Positions 1-8,016 of a DNA stretch of 64,000 bases are shown here, piece after piece. The stretch covers positions 1-64,000 of the forward strand of contig USQQ01000005.1 in assembly GCA_900556875.1 (NCBI GenBank). Reading direction: 5' to 3'. The stretch's first letter is position 1. Every line of letters begins with the position of its first letter. Under the pieces are notes generated by a model. It was not told the origin of the DNA. It saw only the letters and a program-made list of their open reading frames with translations, and did no database searches. Source of the stretch: an uncultured Collinsella sp. GTDB taxonomy: Bacteria; Actinomycetota; Coriobacteriia; Coriobacteriales; Coriobacteriaceae. The position numbers and the translations under genes are program-made.

Positions 1-52
1 AGGCCCTCGCGGCCTAGTCGCTATTTAGGGCGTCCAAGATTTGGGACGCAGT

Positions 53-301
53 TCACGCAAGCAAAGTGGGCTTTTTAGTTTTAGTGATCGTGCCAGAGGA
101 GTTGATTTCAGCCAGCTTGGCCTGCATTGCAGCCTTAGCTTCTGTTTTAGTCTTGCAACGAACCGTATAAGTTGGGGATCGTTTGTAGCGCCCTGTCTTC
201 GGGTCCTTGACTCCAAGGGAAAAATAATAGCGATAGGTGTTAGGTGATCTCTTGTCTTTCCAACACGTGCCTCTTCCGCTAATTAGTGGCTGTTCTGACA
301 T
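53..301 (-). pseudogene. Tyrosine integrase N-terminal remnant
   Basis: An 82-residue frame that starts MSEQPLISGRGTCWKDKRS and has the look of the arm-type DNA-binding domain at the N-terminus of phage and ICE tyrosine integrases: a basic antiparallel-strand region with YRYYFSLG, then KTKTEAKAAMQAKLAEI typical of the helix after the strands. It stops after KKPTLLA, so the core-binding and catalytic domains (R-K-H-R-H-Y) are absent and no continuation is visible in the 52 bases left. It sits close to a tRNA 3'-end attachment scar, which fits an integrase that recombined there. It could instead be a short stand-alone gene; a truncated remnant is more likely. Confidence 0.55.
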
Positions 302-493
302 CTTTGCACTCCGTTTCTTTGAATAGTTTTCAACAATTCATTGAGTGCAGTTTAGCTAAAGCCGTTAGTAATATGTTTGTAAAAGCATAGGCGCAGCTAC
401 CGGAGGCAAAAGACACAAACTGCTATGTTTATCTGCGGTTATATGATGTTCAATGATGCTTGATGAATGGTAGGGGGTAGCATTAAATCATAT
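302..493. other. Terminal non-coding segment of integrated element
   Basis: An AT-richer stretch between the integrase remnant and the tRNA-derived sequence. I see no gene here. Its base composition differs from the GC-rich DNA to the right of position 500, which fits element-derived DNA ending at the tRNA anticodon loop. Confidence 0.4.
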
Positions 494-538
494 CTCCTAA
501 AGCGGGTGTCGACGGTTCGAATCCGCCCGGGGGCACCA
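494..538 (+). other. Attachment site: 3' half of tRNA-Arg(CCT)
   Basis: The segment reads as anticodon loop CTCCTAA (494-500, anticodon CCT), 3' anticodon stem AGCGG, variable loop GTGTC, T-loop TTCGAAT (516-522), acceptor strand CGGGGGC, discriminator A and encoded CCA (536-538). The bases left of 494 do not form the 5' anticodon strand (CCGCT would be needed) and no D-arm or GCCCCCG acceptor strand is present, so this is only the 3' half. Integrases often recombine in anticodon loops, so the junction at about 493 is read as an att site. The complete tRNA would lie at the other end of the element. Confidence 0.65.
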
Positions 539-548
539 GAGGAATATC

Positions 549-577
549 GAGCCCGGTACCGCTACGGTGCCGGGCTC
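549..577 (+). terminator. Hairpin downstream of tRNA 3' end
   Basis: A 13-bp stem GAGCCCGGTACCG / CGGTGCCGGGCTC with one G-T pair and a short loop, followed by TTCT. It is placed as the terminator of the original tRNA-Arg gene. The U-tract is weak. Confidence 0.55.
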
Positions 578-593
578 TTCTGGTCTAAGCGCA

Positions 594-616
594 GGATTCG
601 AACCGTCGACACCCGC
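594..616 (-). repeat. Inverted copy of the tRNA variable-loop/T-arm segment
   Basis: This 23-bp segment is the exact reverse complement of positions 502-524, covering the end of the anticodon stem, the variable loop and the T-arm of the tRNA-Arg remnant. It lies between the two direct copies of the tRNA 3' end. No full tRNA can be built from it. Confidence 0.6.
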
Positions 617-643
617 GTCACCAATTTCCCCGCGGGGGGAGTT

Positions 644-712
644 TTCGAATCCGCCCGGGGGCACCAGAGATTTGTCGAGCCCGGTACCACCACGGTGCCG
701 GGCTCTTCTGGT
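644..712 (+). repeat. Second copy of tRNA 3' end plus terminator
   Basis: This 69-base segment repeats 516-584 almost exactly: T-loop TTCGAAT, acceptor end, CCA and the same GC-rich hairpin (stem 677-688 / 694-705). The copies differ mainly in the spacer after CCA and in the hairpin loop. A tandem duplication like this fits repeated integration at, or deletion from, the same tRNA gene. Confidence 0.65.
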
Positions 713-723
713 TCATGCCATGT

Positions 724-764
724 CAAAAACGAAGCGCCCGCTTGCTGGGGGAGCAAGCGGGCGC
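724..764 (-). terminator. Rho-independent terminator of the kinase/SEDS operon
   Basis: A perfect 13-bp stem GCGCCCGCTTGCT / AGCAAGCGGGCGC (734-746 / 752-764). On the minus strand the stem is followed by CGTTTTTG (Ts at 725-729). It lies 50 to 90 bases past the stop of the last operon gene. Confidence 0.85.
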
Positions 765-816
765 CTGTGAGCGAATATGTTTGCGGCGAGAGCCGTAATG
801 AGCGGTTGGGTTGCGA

Positions 817-2778
817 CTAGTTGGTCGTACCGGAATCGTCGCCCGTGCTCGTGCCTGAACCCGAACCCGAGCCAGAAAGTGCAACCGTCAGCGTAATCGT
901 GCTGTCGGTAGACTGCTTGCCGGTGGGGGAGACGCCCGTAACGGTGGCGTTTTCGTTGCCGCTCACGGGGTTACCGTTCTGATCGCAGAATGCGATGTTG
1001 TAGAACCCGGCGTTGTTGAGCGCGGTAACGGCGGCGGAGATGCTCTTGCCGTACAGGTTGCCCGGAACGCTGGCTTTGCCGGACTTCTTGGCAATGACGA
1101 CGGTAATCGTGGCGCCAGGCTTCTGCTTGCCGCTGGGGTTCCAGCTAATCACGGTGCCCTCGGTAACCGAGTCGTTCTCCTGGTAGCTCACGTCGACGCC
1201 AAAGCCTGCCATATCGAGGGCGTTGCGCGCCTGGGCCTCGGTCATGTCGGTCAGGTCGGGGACGGACGTGGTATCCGGGCCGCTCGAGACCTTGTACGAG
1301 ATGGTCGTGCCCTTCTCGACTTCCTTACCGGCTTCGGTGCCCTGCTCAAAGACCTGGCCCTCATCGGCCTCGTTGGCCTCCTCGGAGGCGTTGCCCTTCA
1401 GGCCAACGCTTGCCAGCGCGGCTTCTGCCTGGTCCTTGGTCAGGCCGACCAGCCGGGGAACCTCGACCTTCTCGGAGGGCTTGGGGCCCTTGGAGATTAC
1501 CAGGTTCACCTTGGTGCCCTTGGCCTTCTTGGTGTTGCCGTTGGGCGTCTGCTCGGCGACCTTGCCCTCGTCGACATCGTCGTTGTAGCTTTGGTCGATG
1601 GTGCCGACCTCGAGGCCGGCTTCCTTGATCTGCTCGACGGCAGTCTGCTGGTCCTTGCCTAGCACATCGGGCACGGTGACCTGCTCGCCGCCAAAGAGTC
1701 CTGTGGCAAAGGCCACCACGATACCGATGACGGCAACGGCTGCCACCACGGCGGCGATGATCTTGTTCTTGTTGGATTTGGGCTTTTCGACCTCGTAGGA
1801 GCCGGTGGAGCCCGAAACCGAGCTACGGGCGGTATTCTGGCCGCTCACGCCCGAGACGGGACGCACCATGGCGCGCGTCTGATCGGAAAGCTCGCGAGTC
1901 TTGGTGGCGCCCAGCTCACCGGGGGCACCGATGATGCGCGTGGGCTCCGAGATGTTGACGGCACGGCCCGACAGGTAGCTGTTGAGCACCTGACGCAGCT
2001 CGTCGGCGGTCTGGAAGCGGTTTGCCGGGTCCTTCTCCATGCACTTGAGGATGATGCGCTCAAGGTCGGCGTCGACACCGGAGTTGATCTGGCTCGGCGG
2101 AATAGGCAGCTCGTTGACCTGCTTGAGTGCGACCGAGATAGCGTCGTCACCGTCAAAGGGAACGCGGCCGGTGGCGCACTCGTACATCACGACGCCCAGC
2201 GAGTAGATATCCGAGGTGGGGCCGAGGTCCTGACCACGGGTCTGCTCGGGGCTGACGTAGTGGGCGGTTCCCAGCACGTTGTTGTCTTGCGTGAGGTGGC
2301 TGTTCTTGGCGCGCGCGATGCCAAAGTCCATCACCTTGATGTTGCCGTCTGGCAGCACCATGATGTTCTGCGGCTTAATGTCGCGGTGGATGATCTCGTG
2401 CTTGTGGGCGACCGAAAGCGCGGAGCTGATCTGCGAGCCGATCTGGGCGACCTTCTTGGGGTCGAGGGCGCCGTGGCTCTTGATGCCGCTCTTAAGGTCG
2501 GTGCCGCGCAGGTACTCCATGACGATGTAATAGGTGTCGCCGTCCTTGCCCCAATCGTAGACGCCCACGATATAGGGGGAGGAGAGACCGGCTGCTGCCT
2601 GGGCCTCCTGCTTAAAGCGTGCGGCGAAGGTTGCGTCGCCAGCATACTGCGGCAGCATGATCTTGACGGCTACCGTGCGGTCGAGGACCTGGTCCTGCGC
2701 ACGGTAGACGGTCGCCATACCGCCTGTCCCCACCTTATCCTTGAGGAGGTATCTTCCCCCGAGGACCCTCTGTTCCAT
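817..2778 (-). CDS. pknB: PASTA-domain Ser/Thr protein kinase PknB
   Basis: A 653-residue membrane kinase that senses peptidoglycan or muropeptides and phosphorylates division and wall proteins. The kinase domain has glycine loop GTGGMA (17-22), Lys39 in VAVK, HRD at 131-133, DFG at 151-153 and YVSPEQ in the activation segment. A basic segment and one membrane helix (about 335-360, AAVVAAVAVIGIVVAFA) lead to four extracellular PASTA repeats opening VPDVLG, VPRLVG, VPDLTD and VPGNLYG, then a Gly/Ser tail. The start at 2778 was chosen over an upstream in-frame ATG because AGGAG lies just before it. It is the last gene of the operon, 132 bases after the SEDS-PBP fusion. Confidence 0.95.
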   Translation of the reverse strand: MEQRVLGGRYLLKDKVGTGGMATVYRAQDQVLDRTVAVKIMLPQYAGDATFAARFKQEAQAAAGLSSPYIVGVYDWGKDGDTYYIVMEYLRGTDLKSGIKSHGALDPKKVAQIGSQISSALSVAHKHEIIHRDIKPQNIMVLPDGNIKVMDFGIARAKNSHLTQDNNVLGTAHYVSPEQTRGQDLGPTSDIYSLGVVMYECATGRVPFDGDDAISVALKQVNELPIPPSQINSGVDADLERIILKCMEKDPANRFQTADELRQVLNSYLSGRAVNISEPTRIIGAPGELGATKTRELSDQTRAMVRPVSGVSGQNTARSSVSGSTGSYEVEKPKSNKNKIIAAVVAAVAVIGIVVAFATGLFGGEQVTVPDVLGKDQQTAVEQIKEAGLEVGTIDQSYNDDVDEGKVAEQTPNGNTKKAKGTKVNLVISKGPKPSEKVEVPRLVGLTKDQAEAALASVGLKGNASEEANEADEGQVFEQGTEAGKEVEKGTTISYKVSSGPDTTSVPDLTDMTEAQARNALDMAGFGVDVSYQENDSVTEGTVISWNPSGKQKPGATITVVIAKKSGKASVPGNLYGKSISAAVTALNNAGFYNIAFCDQNGNPVSGNENATVTGVSPTGKQSTDSTITLTVALSGSGSGSGTSTGDDSGTTN

Positions 2779-2910
2779 TCCTGCTCCTAACATAACTATT
2801 CGCTCAACGATGTGTGTAGTACCTACGATGTGGCCGCTGGGGCCGTGTGGCGCGTTGCCGCTAACTCTTCGGCCGCGGCGCGCCTCGGGTGTCCGATTCG
2901 ATCATGGGCA

Positions 2911-5781
2911 TCACGCTCCCTGTGCGGCGAGCGCCGCGGTCAGGACGATGCCGGCAATCTTGGCCGCCTTGACGTCGTGTTTGTCGTAATCCTCCAAGGC
3001 CACCGAGATGGCGACCGTGGGTGAATCGTAAGGTGCAAAGCCAACGAACATCGAGTTGACGTTGGTGCTGCCGGTCTCGGCCGAGCCGGTCTTGCCGGCG
3101 ACCTTGACGCCGGGGACCTGGGCATCGGTGCCGGTACCGGACTGGACGACGGCGAGCATGGCCTGCTTGACCTGGTCGGCCGTGGCGGAGCTGACGGCCT
3201 GACCCAGCGAGCGGGACTGCGTGGTCTTGACCACAGTTCCGTCCGGGGCGAGTACCTGGGCTACAAAGTACGGGTCCATGACCACGCCACTGTTAGCGAT
3301 GGCGGCGGCAATCACGGCGTTTTGCATGACGGTGGTCTGCGGCCCGGGCGTGTGGTCCATGCCGACAGGCTGGCCGGCGCCGGCCCAGGCGGTCTCCCAC
3401 TCGGTCATGAGCGACGGGTCGGCCATGATGGAGGCCGCGGAGGTCAGGTCTTGGCCGAGCTTTTGGCCGTAGCCAAAGGCGTTGGCAAACTGCACGAGCG
3501 TGTTTGCGCCAACTTCGTTTGCCACCTGGCCAAAGACGACGTTGGAAGACACGGCAAAGGCCTGCTGCAGGCTGATGGTGCCGTAGCTCTCGTTGGCATA
3601 GTTGGTGACCGGCGCGTTGCCGATGTCCATGGAGCCGGGCGCCTGGTAGGTGCTGGTAAGGCTGGCGGTGCCGGTCTCGAGTGCCGCGGAAAGCGTAACG
3701 ACCTTAAACGTGGAGCCCGGCGTGTACAGCGCGTCCATGGCGCGATTGTACATGGAGCCGTCCTCGCCGCCGCCCGCCTGCAGCAGGGCGTCGATGTTGG
3801 TGTTGTCATAGGTGGGCGAGCTGGCGCATGCGAGCACCGCACCGGTACGCGGGTCGATGACCACTACAGCGCCCTTAAAGCCCTTGAGCGCCTGCTCGGC
3901 CGCCGTCTGGATACGCGAGTCGATGGTGAGCTTGGCGGTGTTGCCCGGCTGGGTCTGGCCCGCGAGCGAAGCGATGGCGTTGTTCCAGCTGGAGTAATCC
4001 TTAGAGCCGGTGAGCGTGTCGTTCATGACACTCTCGATGGCGGTGGTGCCATACTGCTGGCTCACGTAGCCAACCACGTGCGCTGCCAGGTTGCCGTTGG
4101 GGTAGGAGCGTACGTAGGTGCCGTCCTCCTGCTGCAGCGACTCGGCCAGCGTCACGCCGTCGGACGTGATGATGGAACCGCGCTGGATGTACTTGGAGCG
4201 GGCGATAGTGTGGTTGTTGGTCGGCATGTCCTGATAGTCCTTGGCCTTGATGACCTGGACATAGGTGAGGTTGCCGATAAGGATGGCGAACAGCGCCGTA
4301 AAGGCGAGCACCGCACGGGTTAGACGGTTGGCGAGCGCAACGCGGCCGAGCACACCGGATTCAGGCGTGTCGAGCAGGCGACGGCGCATGCGCGAGCCGA
4401 CGGAATGGCTGCCGCTGCCGTAGGAAGACGAGGTGGCAAAGCGCGTGCCCGTCGGGGCGGCGGCGGATGCGACCTGATCATCGGTGATGGCAGCCATGGT
4501 GCCGGTGCCGGTAAGCTCGGCCTCGCGTCCGGTCGCCTCGTCACCGGCGCGCAGCAGGAGCGCGACGATGATAAAGCTCGCCAGCAGAGAGGAGCCGCCC
4601 TGGCTCATAAAGGGCAGGGTGACGCCGGTCAGCGGGATCAGGCGGGTTACGCCGCCCACGATCAAAAAGGCCTGGAAGCTGATGGCGGCCGTAAGGCCCG
4701 TGGCACTAAAGGCGGCGAGGTCGGATTTAGCGCGGGCAGCCGTGGTGAGGCCACGCACGGCAAAGAGCATAAACAGGATGAGCACGGCGCCGCCGCCCAA
4801 AAGGCCCATCTCCTCGCCGATAGCCGAGAAGATAAAGTCGGACTCGACGACAGGGATGTTGTTGGCCATGCCGTTGCCGATGCCAACACCGACCAGACCG
4901 CCATCGGCAAGCGAGAAGAGCGACTGGACGATCTGGTAGCCCTGGCCCTGGGCGTCCTTAAACGGATCGACCCAAACCTGGAAACGCACCTGAACGTGCG
5001 ATAGGAACTTGTAGGCGCCCACGGCTCCGACAGCTAAGAGCGCAAGGCCGATAACGACATACGAAAAGCGCCCCGTGGCAACGTAGAGCATCAGCAAGAA
5101 GATAGTGTAGAACAGCACGGCCGAACCCAGGTCGCGTTCGAAGACGACGACGAGCAGGCACACGCCCCACACGGCAAACAGCGGCAGCAGCAGTCGCAGG
5201 CGAGGGATCTTAAAGCCCAGGATCTTGCGGTTGGAGATGGAGAGCAGCTCGCGGTTCTCGGCCAGGTACCCGGCCAGGAACAGCACGATAAAGACCTTGG
5301 CGAACTCGCCGGGCTGGATGGTAAAGCCTGCGATGCGAATCCACAGCTTGGAGCCCGAGATCGTGGTGCCGATAAAGATAGGCAGCATCAGCAGAATGAT
5401 GCCGATAATGCCAAAGGTGTACTTGTAGCGCATGACCACGTCGAGGTTTTTGACCAGTGCGAGCGTTCCCACCATCAGGGCCACCGAGACAAACAGGATG
5501 ATGAGCTGTGAGATGGCGAGAGCGGGGGCGAGGCGTGTCACGAACGTGATGCCGATGCCCGAAAGTATAAATACGATGGGCAGGATGGCAGGGTCGGCGC
5601 CAGGCGCCAAGATGCGCACGGCGATATGCGCCGCGGCGAAGGCGGCAAAGAGGCCGATCGGTACGGCGAGCGTCTCAAAGGAGATAACGGCGCCCGCGGT
5701 GAGGACGTACATCGCATACAGCAAGATGACGGGGAACGCCGAGGCGATGAGCAAGAGCAGCTCGGTGTTGCGGCGACTCAT
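2911..5781 (-). CDS. Fused SEDS glycosyltransferase (FtsW/RodA) and class B PBP
   Basis: One 956-residue frame carries both peptidoglycan polymerase and transpeptidase. Residues about 1-430 are a SEDS protein with many membrane helices and family motifs such as GDLGSA-like ERDLGSAVLFY, QSLFSLADGG and PFMSQGGSS. A cytoplasmic linker of about 50 residues leads to another membrane helix (AVLAFTALFAILIGN) and a periplasmic PBP: pedestal with RGSIITSDG, then SxxK in PGSTFKV, SxN in SSNVVFG and KTG in AGKTGS. In most actinobacteria these are two adjacent genes (rodA/ftsW and pbpA). No stop or frameshift separates the halves. Start ATG 5781 is preferred over GTG 5790 because GGGAG is 8 bases upstream of the ATG. 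Confidence 0.95.
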   Translation of the reverse strand: MSRRNTELLLLIASAFPVILLYAMYVLTAGAVISFETLAVPIGLFAAFAAAHIAVRILAPGADPAILPIVFILSGIGITFVTRLAPALAISQLIILFVSVALMVGTLALVKNLDVVMRYKYTFGIIGIILLMLPIFIGTTISGSKLWIRIAGFTIQPGEFAKVFIVLFLAGYLAENRELLSISNRKILGFKIPRLRLLLPLFAVWGVCLLVVVFERDLGSAVLFYTIFLLMLYVATGRFSYVVIGLALLAVGAVGAYKFLSHVQVRFQVWVDPFKDAQGQGYQIVQSLFSLADGGLVGVGIGNGMANNIPVVESDFIFSAIGEEMGLLGGGAVLILFMLFAVRGLTTAARAKSDLAAFSATGLTAAISFQAFLIVGGVTRLIPLTGVTLPFMSQGGSSLLASFIIVALLLRAGDEATGREAELTGTGTMAAITDDQVASAAAPTGTRFATSSSYGSGSHSVGSRMRRRLLDTPESGVLGRVALANRLTRAVLAFTALFAILIGNLTYVQVIKAKDYQDMPTNNHTIARSKYIQRGSIITSDGVTLAESLQQEDGTYVRSYPNGNLAAHVVGYVSQQYGTTAIESVMNDTLTGSKDYSSWNNAIASLAGQTQPGNTAKLTIDSRIQTAAEQALKGFKGAVVVIDPRTGAVLACASSPTYDNTNIDALLQAGGGEDGSMYNRAMDALYTPGSTFKVVTLSAALETGTASLTSTYQAPGSMDIGNAPVTNYANESYGTISLQQAFAVSSNVVFGQVANEVGANTLVQFANAFGYGQKLGQDLTSAASIMADPSLMTEWETAWAGAGQPVGMDHTPGPQTTVMQNAVIAAAIANSGVVMDPYFVAQVLAPDGTVVKTTQSRSLGQAVSSATADQVKQAMLAVVQSGTGTDAQVPGVKVAGKTGSAETGSTNVNSMFVGFAPYDSPTVAISVALEDYDKHDVKAAKIAGIVLTAALAAQGA

Positions 5782-5797
5782 AAGCGGCACTCCCTTT

Positions 5798-7597
5798 CTA
5801 GTTCTTTTCGGAGGCTTCGGCCTCGGCGGACTGTTCGGCGGTTTTCTCGGAATCTGATTCGGAGGTCGATCCCTGATTGGTGTTGTCGCGAATCGTTTGC
5901 GCGTCGATCACCTGGCGGGTCTGCTCCTCGTCGATCTGGTGGCGGTACTTGGATATCGTGTCCTGCGCATCGTCGACACTTGTTTGCGGAATGCCCGCCT
6001 TGAGGCGGTTTTGCGTGTCTTCGGGCAGGTCGGACAGCTTAATGCTGGTTTCGCTCTCGAGCCAGTGGAGCGTGAGTCCGAGCGGCTTGCCGGGCAGGCC
6101 GCGCCAGACGGCGACATTGTCCTGGTAGGTACCCAGGTAGTACGAGCCGGTGACACCCGTGTAGGCCCAGATGCCGGCTGCCAGCACAAAGACGAGGGCC
6201 AGGATGGCGGCGATAGTAATGTTGCGGCGACGCACGCGTTGCGCCTCGCGCATAACGCCATCGTCAACCAGGTCAACGACTACTACGGTCACGTTGTCGT
6301 GGCCGCCGGCGGCAAGCGCCGCGTCCACTAGGTTGTCGACGCAGATTTGCGCGGTTGAGGACTGCGTGGCGATGTTCTCGATATCGCTATCGGGAATCAT
6401 GCTCGAAAGGCCGTCGGAGCACAGGATCAGGCGGTCGCCTTCCTCGATATGCAGAGTGAAGTGGTCGGCATACATGGCGGGGTCCGAGCCCAGCGCACGG
6501 GTGATGACCGAACGGTTGGGGTGGACGCGAGCCTCGTCTGCCGTAATCTCGCCGGCGTCCACGAGTTCTTCCACATAGGAGTGGTCGCGGGTCACGCGGA
6601 TGAGCGTGCCCTCGTGGAGCAGGTAGGCGCGCGAGTCGCCCACGTGGGCGATGGCGAGCGTATCGTTTTCGATATAGGCGCAAGTGGCTGTGCAGCCCAT
6701 GCCGGGCTTGCCTAGGCCATTCAAGGCGGCCTCGATTACGGCGGCGTTAGCGGCCTCGACGGCTGCCGCCAGGCGTGCGGCGTCGGCGGACTGCGGGGCC
6801 GTCTTGGCAATAGTCTCAACGGCGATGGAAGAGGCCACCTCGCCGGCAGCGTGACCACCCATGCCGTCGCATACGCAAAAGAGCGGCGACTGCACCAGGT
6901 AGGAATCCTCATTGTGCGGGCGTACGCAGCCAACGTCGGAGCGGGCGCCCCACATGAGTTGCGTGGTGGTGCCGGCATCATAGGTCGAGTCGGTCTCGAT
7001 GCGCTCCTCGGTCAGGGGCTCAAAGCTCATGGTCGAGCCGGGGTCTTTGAGCTTGGCCTCAACGGCGGCAACGTCGATTTCGGCTGTGTCACCGGGAGAG
7101 ACGGTGTCGGTCTCGGCGTTTGATTCGGAATCGCCGGTGTCCGGGGAGTCGGGCTCCTCGGACACGCGGGCGGTCGAGTCGTCGTCTTGCGGGCTGACGT
7201 CTATAGGCTCGGGCGCCGGCGTAGACGTGGGCGCAACCTCGGATGCCGGGGCTATGGGAAACGCCGGCGCGGCGGGTTCGGGTGCCGCAAACACCGCAGC
7301 GCTCTCGTTGATTGCCGCGGCGACGGGCTCTGCAAAGTGAGCCGGCGCCGAGGTTGCTTCGGGCGCTGTGGGCTGTTCCGCGGCATGTGCGCCGATGGGC
7401 GCCGCTACGGCATCCTCTTCGTCCTCGTTATCGGCGAGATCCGAAATATCATGCGTTACATGTGAAAGAGGCAGGGAGAACACGGTGTCCTCGGGTTCCA
7501 CAGGTGCGGAGCCCGCCGGAGCGGCGTGGGCCGGCGCAGCTGTGGCGGCAGCCGGTGCCTCGGTCATAGTCGCGGACTTGTTCTCCTCGTCGATCAT
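5798..7597 (-). CDS. pstP: PP2C-family Ser/Thr phosphatase with long N-terminal extension
   Basis: Removes phosphates placed by the operon kinases. The 599 residues fall into an Ala/Pro/Glu/Asp-rich extension (about 1-215), a PP2C domain with VGCVRPHNEDS, CDGMGGHAAGE, GDSRAYLL, LCSDGLSSM and GGHDNVTVVVV metal-binding motifs, one membrane helix (ITIAAILALVFVLAAGIWAY) and an outward tail of about 110 residues ending in acidic, Ser-rich sequence. Bacterial PstP/PrpC proteins normally begin right at the phosphatase domain, so the extension is unusual. The start overlaps the FhaB stop (ATGA at 7594-7597), which supports the long form. An internal Met near MSFEPLTEER is an alternative start. Confidence 0.93.
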   Translation of the reverse strand: MIDEENKSATMTEAPAAATAAPAHAAPAGSAPVEPEDTVFSLPLSHVTHDISDLADNEDEEDAVAAPIGAHAAEQPTAPEATSAPAHFAEPVAAAINESAAVFAAPEPAAPAFPIAPASEVAPTSTPAPEPIDVSPQDDDSTARVSEEPDSPDTGDSESNAETDTVSPGDTAEIDVAAVEAKLKDPGSTMSFEPLTEERIETDSTYDAGTTTQLMWGARSDVGCVRPHNEDSYLVQSPLFCVCDGMGGHAAGEVASSIAVETIAKTAPQSADAARLAAAVEAANAAVIEAALNGLGKPGMGCTATCAYIENDTLAIAHVGDSRAYLLHEGTLIRVTRDHSYVEELVDAGEITADEARVHPNRSVITRALGSDPAMYADHFTLHIEEGDRLILCSDGLSSMIPDSDIENIATQSSTAQICVDNLVDAALAAGGHDNVTVVVVDLVDDGVMREAQRVRRRNITIAAILALVFVLAAGIWAYTGVTGSYYLGTYQDNVAVWRGLPGKPLGLTLHWLESETSIKLSDLPEDTQNRLKAGIPQTSVDDAQDTISKYRHQIDEEQTRQVIDAQTIRDNTNQGSTSESDSEKTAEQSAEAEASEKN

Positions 7598-8010
7598 CGA
7601 CGGTTCACCTTCATGACCACGTCGCCAATCTGGACTTCGTCGCCCTCGCGCAGCGTTGCGGGCTCCACAAGCTGGCGGCCGTTGACGAGCGTGCCGTTAA
7701 GCGAGTTGAGGTCCTCGATGATGAGCGCCGGGCCCTGCAGCGAAAAGCGCGCATGCGAGGCCGAGACGAATGGTTCGTTGATGCAGATGTCCGAAGATGG
7801 CGAGCGACCGACGATGACGGGGCCGAGCATGTCTACGTGGATGCCGCGGATACCGCGCGGGCCCTTGTCCACATCGATCGTCCAGATAGCCGAGTCGCGG
7901 CGCTGTCCGCGCACAAGTCCCACGCCGGTCTTCATGACGGCGAACAGGAAGATATAGAGCAGGGCGACCAGGACGATGCGGCCTGCAAAAAGGACGATAT
8001 CGATGTTCAT
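7594..8010 (-). CDS. fhaB: FHA-domain membrane protein FhaB-like
   Basis: 138 residues: an N-terminal membrane helix (IVLVALLYIFLFAVM, about 12-27) and a C-terminal FHA domain (about 60-135) with the phosphothreonine-binding signature GRSPSSDI, SASHARF and LNSLNGTLVNG. It is expected to recruit phosphorylated partners, including the SEDS-PBP protein or kinases, to the membrane. It lies 6 bases after FhaA and overlaps the phosphatase by 4 bases, so translation is probably coupled. Confidence 0.93.
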   Translation of the reverse strand: MNIDIVLFAGRIVLVALLYIFLFAVMKTGVGLVRGQRRDSAIWTIDVDKGPRGIRGIHVDMLGPVIVGRSPSSDICINEPFVSASHARFSLQGPALIIEDLNSLNGTLVNGRQLVEPATLREGDEVQIGDVVMKVNRR

Positions 8011-8016
8011 AAGCGA

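Noticed and set aside
467..820. 117-codon plus frame across tRNA remnants
   Set aside because: It reads through tRNA-derived repeats and two hairpins, and the protein is the usual translation of tRNA sequence.
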